From positions 1,745,241-1,809,240 of the forward strand of contig CM049318.1 in the NCBI GenBank assembly GCA_026874595.1: a stretch of 64,000 bases of DNA, read 5' to 3'. Position 1 is the first letter of the stretch. The number at the start of each line of letters is the position of its first letter. Of the stretch, positions 11,618 through 21,690 are shown one piece after another. Made by a program: the position numbers and the translations under genes. Under the pieces are notes generated by a model. The model was given only the letters and a program-made list of their open reading frames with translations, ran no database searches and had not been told where the DNA came from. This DNA comes from Sipunculus nudus. Taxonomy: Eukaryota > Annelida > Sipuncula > Golfingiida > Sipunculidae.

Positions 11618-13128
11618 TAAGTTTACCTCTGATGCGGTCCCCTGTTTGTTCGGCGTCATCAGTATGGATTCCTTCTCCATGATGAGCTATACCAGGGAAA
11701 GAAAAAATGCCAACATTATTGATTAGAAACATATCAACATATCCATCATTATTTTACAACAGTTATAAAACAACACCCTTTTCGTAAGATCTACACAGTT
11801 TCAAGTATGTCGATGCTGTATGTAACTGGTCTAACATAATAACTTAACCGGTGTTCCATCGTAATTGTTTTTGTTGTAAGTGGACACCAGATGCCGATAA
11901 CGGTATTTTCTTCATGATTGGCCCGCCTGCTGCTAGTCTAATATATATAATACACGGAAACGCGGTTCTGCGGCCGTATTGGCCTCCTTGTGACATGGCG
12001 AATTAACAACCAACACGTCCTTTTGTTTCACAAGGGAAATAAACGTAAATCGCTGCTCATGCCGAGGCATATTTCACATTTTCATTCATTGCAGTGTAAA
12101 ATAAATGATGCATAACCTGACACCATTGAAAGAAAACATTCCACAGCTGCTAAAGAAAACGTATCACATCACACGGTTAACGTATAACGCCTTTGGCCGT
12201 TCCGTATATTATTTCCTCCTTTATTTTATTTACCTCCAGTTTAACCGTGTTTCTGTGTATTTCTTAACTTCTCCTCAGAAAAGCAATTGAATGAAAATTA
12301 GGTTCAAACGAGACGTAACTACGATTTATCCATTATAATCTATAACCGATTTTATTTGAATATAAGGTAATCATAAACATAATTTACACAGTAGTTATAT
12401 TTACGTTAAGGGGACCTATGTCCATACAAGATATGTTGAACATACATTACATGAAGCCTGCTGTTTGTTTCCTATATGGTATATAACAATACATGATATC
12501 TAGCAATATTTGCCCTTGTACAAAAGTGGTAATGAACGTGCATCGGAGGCGATCATTGACATATGAACATAGTGCGCACGACACCTTGTAGCCGTAATTT
12601 GCAACTTCGCAAGTTTATATTTTTTCCAATTTTGCTCCCATTGTTTTGGAGTTATGGCCCATGCACAAGATTTGAACTTTTATACAGGCACTTGTTTTGG
12701 TATATACAGATATATGATGTCCGTGTTTACTCAAACTTTGGAGTTTTCTATGATTGCAACTCACACAGAGAACAATTACAATATGTATTTAGTCAAAATA
12801 AACTGATAGCGTGAAATAATATAAGGTTCCTTGAGAAAACAATACACGAACATTTTGTGTGACAGAATCTGTATTACAGGAGCCAACATACATGCACTTA
12901 ACCGATTCTTTATGCCTTAATGTACAGGTTATAAATCCTTCCGATTCAGCAAGCTTGCAACCGGTGCGTCCATCTGTACATCACAATTTCTAGTATCACT
13001 GGCGAACATGAAAGATGCATGTCGCAGCCGTACAGCTGGTGACCCCTCATTCTCTAAGCAGCTAGTACAACGATACCGTGTGTATAGAGCATGTTATGGT
13101 AGCGCAACGGACCGTAATGTAAGTACAC

Positions 13129-13131
<3 letters not shown>
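11618..13131. other. Unassigned AT-rich sequence
   Basis: This stretch lies between blocks alpha and beta of copy IV and is absent from copy II, so it is probably inserted DNA. No domain, TIR or LTR was recognised. Confidence 0.4.

Positions 13132-13175
<44 letters not shown>
13132..13175. repeat. (TA)n microsatellite, left half
   Basis: About 22 TA units end exactly where a TG...CA element begins. The array resumes at 13864. Confidence 0.95.
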
Positions 13176-13178
<3 letters not shown>

Positions 13179-13863
13179 AACGGTCCCTTTTCACACCAAA
13201 CAACTCAGGCCGAACCGTAACACATATGCTCAGACACGTTCTCTTCAAATGAATACGTAACCAAAATATGGGTGCAAAGACAGTGCTATATTCATATATT
13301 ACAATATTTACATTCGTACACAAATAATATAATAGTCAATACATAACGTAATTTATAACAAAGTCTCTGAAGAAAAACTGAGAAACGAGAAACTGAAGTC
13401 CATCATCAACACATAGTTCGGGCACACACACAACTGAAGTCCTGTATTAATCCATGTGGCACCAGAAAACATAAAGTCTCTCCTCTTCCTACATAATAAA
13501 GTTCATAACGTGGTTCATGGCATTCCGTGGGCTTGGGGACCAAGAGCCCACGGTCACGGTCCCCGGGGAAACAGTAACGTGGCGTAGCAAAATCAATAGT
13601 CCCGCCTCGTACTGCAGGCGAGTTCGTTTTATAGGCTTTCAACAATGGGTGGAAACCGCAGAAGTTTGTGGTTTTGCTTGAGAGAAACGACAGCGCCGTC
13701 AGAACTGCAAAACCAGTACTGAATGGTCCTAGAATAGTGTTTATGTTTCTCAAAGCGCGTCAGTAGTCACTGATAGCGGGGTGGATCCATAAGCGTGGAA
13801 ACGGGGGCGGCCACACCACTTCGTGGCGCCATCCTCTGATGTCCGGGTGACGTCCATTTAACA
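13176..13863 (-). mobile_element. Solo LTR candidate inserted in a (TA)n array
   Basis: A 688-base segment begins TGTAACGGTCCC and ends CCATTTAACA, so it has TG...CA termini in either orientation. It sits inside a TA array, with ATAT on both sides; any target duplication is masked by the array. On the minus strand a TATA-box-like CCTATAAAACGAAC lies around 13620-13636, which suggests the LTR points left. No internal retroelement sequence adjoins it, hence 'solo'. It has no reverse transcriptase of its own, so the family is unknown. Confidence 0.6.

Positions 13864-13915
<52 letters not shown>
13864..13915. repeat. (TA)n microsatellite, right half
   Basis: Continuation of the array split by the solo LTR, with a single TG interruption near 13881. 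Confidence 0.95.
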
Positions 13916-13917
<2 letters not shown>

Positions 13918-13973
13918 TGAACCACAATATATAATCTTTATCTGTGGGAACTTTGAATTTTTAAACAACACCC

Positions 13974-14104
13974 ATTACAAGCAATCCACTGGATTTATCC
14001 CAAGTGGAAAAAGCCTATACTCTCTCCATTTTAACTCATTAGGCCAAAAGAAATCAACAGACGGACACACTGATAAACGTAATATAACATTTGGTAAGGC
14101 GTGC
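13974..14104 (+). repeat. Duplicated segment, copy IV, block beta
   Basis: 131 bases match 35471-35602 at roughly 92 percent by eye. The right two thirds are almost identical ('ctctctccattttaactc', 'aggccaaaagaaatcaacag', 'gataaacgtaatataacatt'). No coding function was recognised. Confidence 0.9.
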
Positions 14105-14150
14105 ATTTTTGATTGGGTTTGGTGAATATCGAGTTCAACAGGTGTAAAAA

Positions 14151-14174
14151 CATACTTAGGCACAATGGTTTACA

Positions 14175-14223
<49 letters not shown>
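14151..14223 (+). repeat. Block gamma plus (TA)n array
   Basis: 'catacttaggcacaatggttta' at 14151-14172 is followed by about 24 TA units. The same words precede a shorter TA stretch at 35953-35985, and a weaker version is at about 19405-19455. The TA tract is therefore part of the duplicated segment and expanded here. Confidence 0.8.
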
Positions 14224-14225
<2 letters not shown>

Positions 14226-14712
14226 TTCATAAAAATGCATCAATGCATTAATGTCACTACCCGCAGGTTTCGTGCGCTCTGCGTGGCACTCATCAGGTGA
14301 CTGAATGGGGTTGGTTTGTGTTTGTTCATGTATGTGTGCGTGTGCGAGATTATTTACGGTTGACTGGTTTTTGCTGTATGATGCCTGCAAGTGTTAAGGT
14401 ATTCACTTCGTTTATTATGGAGTGGCGTTCTTTTGTACGTCATGATTTGTAGCTTTTCTTGTTCGCATAGGTTACACCTGTTATTCATTGTTGTTGTAGT
14501 TGGCTTAGCTATAATATACCATGTAATACTGTGTGAGGTGCCTTGGCGTTCCAGTTTCCAAATATACTTTGATAGTTCTGTTTCTGTTGAAACGACTTCT
14601 TGTGGTTCGCATAGCGGCTTTTAAAAGTATTTCCTGTGTTTCCTATGTATGAGACGGTCCCGTTATTTGTAGTTATATCAGCTTTGTAAACAACACTTGT
14701 TATTAGGCAGTC
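14226..14712 (-). mobile_element. Penelope-like element, C-terminal fragment (GIY-YIG)
   Basis: The minus strand encodes 'VVYKADITTNNGTVSYIGN' then 'TFKSRYANHKKSF' (about 14595-14690), the GIY-YIG nuclease of Penelope-like retroelements. After a frame change comes 'RCNLCEQEKLQIM' and 'NKRSEYLNTCRHH' (about 14375-14480), the usual CxxC and CRH end of these proteins, then a stop. The RT domain is missing on this side. A segment between the nuclease and the CNLC end seems deleted. It differs in sequence from the plus-strand neighbour, so it is a second copy or family. The 3' side abuts the (TA)n array at 14176-14223. Confidence 0.8.
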
Positions 14713-14752
14713 GCTAAGCCAACTACAACAACAAGGAATAACAGGTGTAACC
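14471..14752. repeat. Inverted repeat at the junction of two Penelope-like copies
   Basis: About 38 bases at 14471-14510 are, in reverse complement, the same as 14715-14752 ('ctaagccaactacaacaaca', then 'gaataacaggtgtaacct') with one mismatch. The loop of about 205 bases contains the minus-strand GIY-YIG. Both arms derive from the sequence just before CNLC. This marks a head-to-head junction. Confidence 0.85.
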
Positions 14753-16908
14753 TCTTCGGAGAATGCGATGGAAGGCATTCCATTACAAAAACCCAGGTCA
14801 AACTTCAGTTTAACAAAACTATGGATTCAAAATCACATATTCACCCCCTCATAACGAACACCTCAGTGCATTTGAAAGTGATATCTATGAAATGGTCCGG
14901 AACGTTGAATTCAAGCACTCACACAATGCTTTCCAGAGACAAATGGCCAATGACATCATGACAATCAGACAATCTGACAATCTCCTAGTACAGGCAGATA
15001 AGACCACCAACCTGTACAGTATGACGAAAGAATACTACAATAAACTTCTTACAGAAAACATCACTAAGATATACAAAAAAGCAGACAAAAATATCTGTAA
15101 AAATGTCAATACAGAAGCAAAAGAAATGGCCGGTTCCCTTAACCTAGCAGACCGCATCGAAGTCATGGCCGAGCGCAATGCTTACATTACTTTGAATGAC
15201 CACAAGGATAATTTTGAACAAAGCCCCATGTGCAGATTGATAAATCCAGCAAAATCTGAAATAGGTATCATTAGCAAAAAGCACTTGGAAAAAATAAATG
15301 GCCAACTGAGACTGAAAAAACAAACTCTACCAGTGGCAAAATACCGCACAGGTAATATCTTGGTTCAAGAAATTGAAGCTGAAACAAAAATCCAAGTTCA
15401 TAAAGTTTGATATCGTTGACTTTTACCCCTCGATCACAGAAGATCTACTCATGAAAGCCCTCAAATTTGCCAAAACCATGGTCTCCATTCCAGAGGATGT
15501 TATCAAAACCATCCTGCACAGCAGGAAAAGCTTACTGTTAAACAACGGTAACACCTGTGTGAAGAAAAGATCATACTAGTTTTGACGTCACCATGGGCAG
15601 TTTTGATGGCGCTGAAGTATGCGAAATCGTTGGTTTATACATCCTAGATATGTACGCTCCCGAGGCAGCGGAAATCTTGCGCTTCTAAAGAAGCAACTGA
15701 TTTTCACGCTGCCAGCTTTGACCGTTTATGATATATTTAGACACCAGATGGCGGTTCGTTGTCTGTGTTAGCGTAGCCATGTATCTGTTGTCTGCAGAAC
15801 TGAAACAAGCCAGCGAGGTGTGCACGCAGCCATGGTTGTAACGTTTCGTTTGAATTACAGCTCACCAGCCGAGTATCCTATGTGCCCAAGGCCCTGAGCA
15901 AACCACGTCTGCGGCAATTCTCTCTGAGCCTGTGGCCTGTTCAGACGGTTACGCGGGGCGATGAGCTGTCACTCAAAACGAAATAAACATGATTGGCTCC
16001 GTGTATTCCTCGCTTGGCTTTGTCTTCCAGCACAAGGTCTCATCTGATTGGAAAAAAATACAGTGCTCCCCTCTGGTGTAGCAATTCGGGTCATAACAAC
16101 CAGCGCCTTACGATATAGGTAGTAGCCCTATGGGTAAAGCGCTGTGTAAAGAGCGTACCTAGATATGTTGAAAAAGGAATTTGGTCAAAAAATGCTCTAG
16201 GCCTGTATCGAGATGACGGTTTAGGTTGTTTCCCCAACATGTCTGGACCAAAAGCAGATAGCAACCGTAAGAAAAATGATAAAACTCTTCTCCAATGTTT
16301 GGTTAAAAATAACCATTGAAACTAACCTGACCTGCACAGATTTCTTAGACATAACATCTGACCTCCAAAATGACATCTTCTACCCTTACAAAAAACGTGT
16401 ATTTTTGTATGACAAAGCTTTAGCGAAAAGCGGGTTTTCAGAAAGCTTAAAATATGTTGAACCCACAGTGAAAAGCAAAAGAAACAGGAAAAGGAAAATA
16501 ATATGGTACAATCCCCGCTACAGCCGTCATGTAAAAACCAACATTGGCAGACAGTTCATGAAACTAGTTGAAAAACACTTCCCTAAACATCGCAGGTACC
16601 ACAGGTTATTCAACAGAAACAATTTGAAAATCAGCTATAGCTGTCTACCCAACATGTCTAACCTGATCAGCAATCATAATATGAAGGTTTTAAATACTGA
16701 CAATGCTGTGAATATACCTCAAAAACAATGTTACTGCCGAAAAAAAAAGGCGAATGTCCTATGAATGGTCAGTGTCAGCTGAGATGCATTATCTATGAGG
16801 CAACAGTTAGAACAGACAATGACGAGAAACACTACATAGGGTGTACTGAAGGTGATTTCAAGACAAGATACAATAACCACAAGCAATCCTTTCGTAACAG
16901 ATCCCATA
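14713..16908 (+). mobile_element. Penelope-like retroelement, RT plus GIY-YIG, disrupted
   Basis: Domains in order are: an N-terminal 'RRMRWKAFHYKNP' (about 14757-14795); 'NLLVQADKTTNLYSMTKEYY' (about 14980-15040); RT 'FDIVDFYPSITEDLL' (15404-15450); RT '[15 protein letters not shown]' (15581-15625); the catalytic box 'GLYRDDG' with YRDD at 16206-16217; 'LKITIETNLT' and 'FLDIT' (about 16300-16355); 'SRHVKTNIG' (about 16525-16550); a Cys-rich linker 'QCYCRKKK'; and GIY-YIG 'CIIYEATV...KHYIGCTEGDFKTRYNNHKQSF' (about 16785-16900). Families of this type copy themselves by target-primed reverse transcription. The copy is dead. It has frame breaks near 15390 and 15579, a 505-base insertion at 15653-16157, roughly 40 residues missing before 'RVFLYDKALAKSGF', and a 3' end cut at about 16908 where block epsilon starts. 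Confidence 0.88.
15653..16157. mobile_element. 505-bp non-autonomous DNA transposon (MITE) inside the RT
   Basis: The ten bases CCTAGATATG occur directly before (15643-15652) and directly after (16158-16167) this stretch. The insert has a short terminal inverted repeat, TACGCTC...GAGCGTA. Removing it brings 'VGLYILDM' next to 'LKKEFGQK', as expected inside the Penelope-type RT domain. No transposase is encoded. A 9-10 base duplication is most like Mutator-type elements; that assignment is inference because the inverted repeat is so short. Confidence 0.88.
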
Positions 16909-16915
16909 TGGTTAC

Positions 16916-16952
16916 AAAATATGTCTCAGATTCCTTATATAATATATATATG

Positions 16953-17006
<54 letters not shown>

Positions 17007-17335
17007 CAGAGAACCTGGAGTTAATCTTAAGATTTGATTTGTTATTATGGATACACAATGCTATAAAAAAGGGTATTTCCTAATATTTTTATTGATAAGA
17101 CACCCGCTCTTGTTGCTCTGATTCTATGCCCTCTGCCAGAAACGGTGTTATCAGACAAATGACAGCGGGTGTCGCAGTTTAAAATTTGTAGCTAGAGGCA
17201 CAATGCGATTCCACGCTCTCATTCTTCTAACCCTGGTGTTGATGCGTTGATGCGCGGACACCAGTTGACTGCAGCGGGATTTCAGAACAGGTTTCGTACG
17301 GCATTTCTAGAATCAGGTGAGAGTTTCAGACGTTA
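16916..17335 (+). repeat. Duplicated segment, copy IV, block epsilon, with (TA)n
   Basis: Starts at 'atgtctcagattc' (also at about 36822) and continues with 'taatcttaagatttga', 'attctatgccctctg', 'tatcagac', 'gacagcgggtgtcgcag', 'aatgcgattccacgctctc', 'ccctggtgttgatg' and 'gttgactgcagcg'. It is shared with 20050-20285 and 36822-37078. A TA array of about 24 units (16957-17003) lies near its left end and is not expanded in the other copies. Confidence 0.87.
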
Positions 17336-18969
17336 AATTATTTGTTAAATTCGTCTAGTCTAAAAGTAGATTTTTTAAAGGAGGATTCGTTAAAGACTTA
17401 TTTTAAAATGGTTACCTAATGTTTTTTTGTTGTTTTTTTGAGTTAACGTATTTGTAATCACCAGTGCATAATAGTGTTGAGATACTTAATTTTAATGGTA
17501 TTGTATTTTAAAGCAGAAGGCAGCTTAAATATTTCAGTGGACTGTTTCGATCGGGGCTGTTTACGTGCTCTCTATGCACGGATTATTATTGTGAGGGATC
17601 TACGGGGTTATGTTAATACGCGAGGTATCTCATATATTGCCAATAATGTCACCTACTGCTAGGGCATCACCGGCTACAGTGCCAATGTTATTTTGTTTTC
17701 TTGTGCAGCGCTGGTAAAAAGTAATTTTGATGGTCGACTTTTAAGTGTTGTTGCTGACCCCTTTGTATCGCACGACTTTTCCTCTTCTGCGTGGACGCTG
17801 AGGTGTTGTGAACCTCTGCAGCCGCACCCGTATTGTTCTTCTGGGTTGCCCGCTGGATAATCAACTGTTATTTTTGTTGCTGGCATGGAACTCGCCCTAT
17901 TGACAATCAACTTATTTTTGTCCCTGCCACGGGACTCGCTCTATTGTGGACTCTGTTGTGGACTCCGACTTCAGAACAATTCTATCTATTGAGTAAAGTC
18001 GCTACCTCATTGAAATAAAACTACTTTGACGCATTTGACCGCTTTTCAAGAATCCTATAAGAGGACTCGTCACCGTTCTTCAGCGAGGACTCGATTATGA
18101 ACTTTTCACGTTAACGTGTCAACCCCAGGGATAAGGAGCTTCTTTTTTTGTGAGTCGTCCTCCCCTACAGGAAACCATGGACTTTTATTTAAGAAACGAA
18201 AGGACTTTTATTTATTCGCATAACTCTTTGTGTTACTATGGACAGCCAGAGCATCTTCCGTTGAACGTTTGGACTTCAGTTAAGTATTTATTCACTTGCA
18301 GGTATTTCGAGAGCCTTAGAAAAGTATTAGTTATGTGTTAACTCATTATTTGTTATTGTAAATATTGTATATATATATTAAAATAGCACCATTTTTGCAC
18401 TTAAATCCTTGTTGTGTTTATTTGAGAATATGTGTCTGAGGTTTTGTGTTATGGTTCGGCCAGTCAGGTTTGCCGTGTAAAAGAGAACCGTAGCAGTGTG
18501 TATAACGGGTATACGCCTAAGGGTAGGACGAAACGTTTCAGGTATAGGAACCGTTCTGGGCAGAAGGCCCTCATGGTATGAGTACCGTCGTATTACACAT
18601 AGCCACCGTGTTTGGAGAATTTTATGTATTTTCTCCTTGATAGGCCTCCCCAGGTGAGGCCACATCGGACAGTGGACATCACGGGAAGGTGAAAGACTGG
18701 TGATACGCACACCAGCACCGCAGAACCGCACAGTCCACGCAGGGTTCGTCAACGAGGCCGAGAGAGGGCGCGAGAGAGATTTGTCAGAGACGAGAGGTAT
18801 CATGATACAACTGGCCCGGGCAGTGGCTGGAGGGGACAGAGGGCGCTAGAGTCTTGCACAAAAGAATTAGTAGTCTGTGTAAGAGTGCAGCGGATCGTGT
18901 GGGCGCTCCGGGAATTACCCACAGATCTTATGTTTTACAGTTCAGAGAAGAAACTTTTTAATAATAGCT
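17336..18969. other. Unassigned sequence between copies IV and II
   Basis: About 1.6 kb separates block epsilon of one unit from block alpha of the next. It contains AATAAA-type signals (18015 and 18375 regions) and a GC-richer right part (18440-18900), which would fit an LTR plus leader. I could not find a second LTR or protein, so I leave it unassigned. No gene was recognised. Confidence 0.4.
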
Positions 18970-21690
18970 ATAGGGTAAACGCATTAAAGATACTCAATCT
19001 TATATGCTGGTCTCTGTCTTTATTTGAGCCTTGAGTAAGTCTGTGTGTGAACGAGCACGTGGTTCAGACGGACAGACAACGACGTCACAATTCGATGAGA
19101 TAAAAAAAGACCTATGAACGTTCATTAATCGGTAATTTTTTATACCATGTATATAACCATGAAATATAGATAGTATTATACCTAAATACGACCGAAAGTC
19201 TAACATAACGTTTTAATGCTGTTCGCTGTTTTGTGCCCCGCCTTTTCTTATATTTCTGAAAGATTTTATCGGGATAATCTGGCTTCCTTGGAATATGCAT
19301 ACATAATTGAAAATGCATACATAATCGTTTGTGAATGATTATGCAAAAATGCAATCAATTCAGTTAATCATGAAAGAATCATCTATTTAATCGATTAATT
19401 ACTAGACCACATTTAGGCAGACATAGGCACAGTGATTTAGAAAATATATATATGTATATATATATATAGAGAGAAAAAAGTGCCCAATACAGGTAGTTGT
19501 TGGCTTCCATAGTCACCCAGCTATTACTAAGTAGAGCATGCGTGTTAACGCCTCAGGTGAAGGTGATGTTGTCAGGTACGCAGAGAGTCCATGTTTGATA
19601 TGTCAGCTAGACGATCTGTATTTACCTCAGGTGGAATCTGAATATATAGAAGTACAAATATGTCACTTCAATGCTGTATTATATGCGTAAATTTATTCAG
19701 GTGAAGAAATATGCACACGTTGAAATTTGATTGCAATCCATTCTACACTTATATCAACAGTGCTTTACATTGTTTTTTTTCGTGGGTCATTTTTTTATGT
19801 AAATCAAGACCAGATTCTTCGTAATGTCATTTACCTGTGCTAATGTACAAAGTCCGTAAAAGAATTGTTATAATAAGGTATGAAAAATGGAATAAATATT
19901 GTAGTGGGCCGCACATACAGATAACGTCTCTCAGTCACAACACCATCCGAAGCACAACACAAAGTGAGCTATACAGATTTAATGTGCTGGAAAGAGAGAA
20001 TTACATGACATTGAACATTCCAGTTCAAAAGTTGCCTGTCAAGTGACGTTGATCGGGAAACAGTGTTATCAGACCAATGACAGCGGGTGTCGCAGTTTAA
20101 AATTTGGAGCTGTAGGCACAATGCGATTCCACGCTCTCATTTGTCAAATTATTATTCTTTGCTCTGTGCGCACCCTGGTGTTGATGCTTTGATGCGCAGA
20201 TAACAGTTGACTGCAGCGTAATTTCAGAACAATATCCGTTCGGCATTGCCAGAATCCGCGGAGAGTTTCAGTCAGTTTGTTATCAGGATTGATTGTTACT
20301 TTTCTAGATGGATAGAACTGAGTCATATTCCGCAAACATGGTTTTAATGGGCTAAATGATTTTTCTTTTAAGAGAACAGGCCACCAGCGTATGCACCAGA
20401 GATCTAAAAATGTTCGTTCCGGAGCGTTGATCAGGAGATGCTAAGGCCATGTGTGACATCACAGGACCTTGTTTACAGCACTACAATGGCCTAGAAACCG
20501 TAAACTCATTGAGTATGGGCGATATACCCATTATAACAGAACAAGGTAATGAACTCCACCGCTACGCGGGCAAGACAATTTTATTTTACAAGTCCGAATT
20601 CCGGAGAAATATCCGCTTCACAGGCATGATCGCGCGCCTTTTTTTAACGCTTTTTGATATGGTGATAGTGACAAAGCAATTGATAGGATCGTCTATTTTT
20701 GTGTATTCGCTGGCAAATTCAAAGACACCTTTATCCTCCTATTATGAGTTTTAAAGTAAATTGAACAACTAAAGCTTGTGGTACCCTTTAAAACAAATGA
20801 CTCATTTTCTGTTTCATTGGGGTAAGTAGTTAAAATTCCGTTTAAATAATTTTCAACCATTAGTGTGACCTTCCTTATGATCGCCTATATGATGCACGAG
20901 TTCCAGTTCTCCTTTCTAGGCTCCGAGACCCCGCCATCTTTAAAAAGAGTTAAACGACGAAGTTTTTGCTTGCCCAGAATTGTACAAGGTCGACGCACAA
21001 TTCAAAGAACAATAACATGGGGCGGCGAACACATGGTTTACCATTTAGTAGAGACCGAAAGATATTCCTGAATAATCATGACTGGTAACTTTAGTTTTAT
21101 CATGTTATCGAATGGTGTCAAGGGTTGACAGGGCGATTTATTTCGTGATGATTCAGCTTTACATTCAGAGAAATCGCTTTCGTCCCTGATGGATAAATTT
21201 AACTGGTCTAAATGTTTATCCTTTAGCCTTATCAATATTTATACCCAACCTGTTATACACGCATCGGGAACTACCTCTCCATTTGAGAGCATACTGCGTT
21301 TGCCTTTCACAAGCTTCTTTAAGAGTCATCTGTTCATTAACCTTTCCTGAAGAATTTAATGTGATTTCTAACTTACTTAGCGTACACATTAATGAAATGT
21401 TGCAAATTCCTGTTAAGAAAAGTTCACGTAATAACTCAGTAACGGATGTATCAGCTGTTTATCTTCAAGCGGTAAATAAACCAAAATTTGCCCAATATTG
21501 ACAAACAGATAACAGTTGTAATCTCAGATGTTAAGTAGCATATGTGCCAAAGTTGAAACGTCACTAATTGAACCCCCCCCCCCCCCCCCCCCGGTCATTT
21601 CATTGTCATTTGCAGATATTTTACTTATCGGTCATTAGGCTTTGGCGGAATATATTATAACACCGATCCTCCTCAAAATGTATTCTAATC
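18970..21690 (+). repeat. Duplicated segment, copy II (blocks alpha-gamma-delta-epsilon-zeta)
   Basis: This is the most complete and least interrupted unit: alpha 18970-19412, a short gamma plus TA 19405-19470, delta 19578-19905 (shared with 35996-36345), epsilon 20050-20285 and zeta 20640-21690 (shared with 5835-8620 minus its LINE). It serves as the empty-site reference for insertions in the other copies. A 101-codon open frame at 20449-20754 is not conserved between copies and carries no recognisable domain. A poly-C tract lies at about 21575-21594. Confidence 0.85.

Noticed and set aside
17336-18969. A possible LTR with leader
   Set aside because: Poly(A)-type signals are present but I could not find a matching LTR, defined TG...CA ends or any retroelement protein.
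20449-20754. 101-codon open frame in duplicated segment copy II
   Set aside because: It is not preserved in the other copies of the segment and lacks a known domain.
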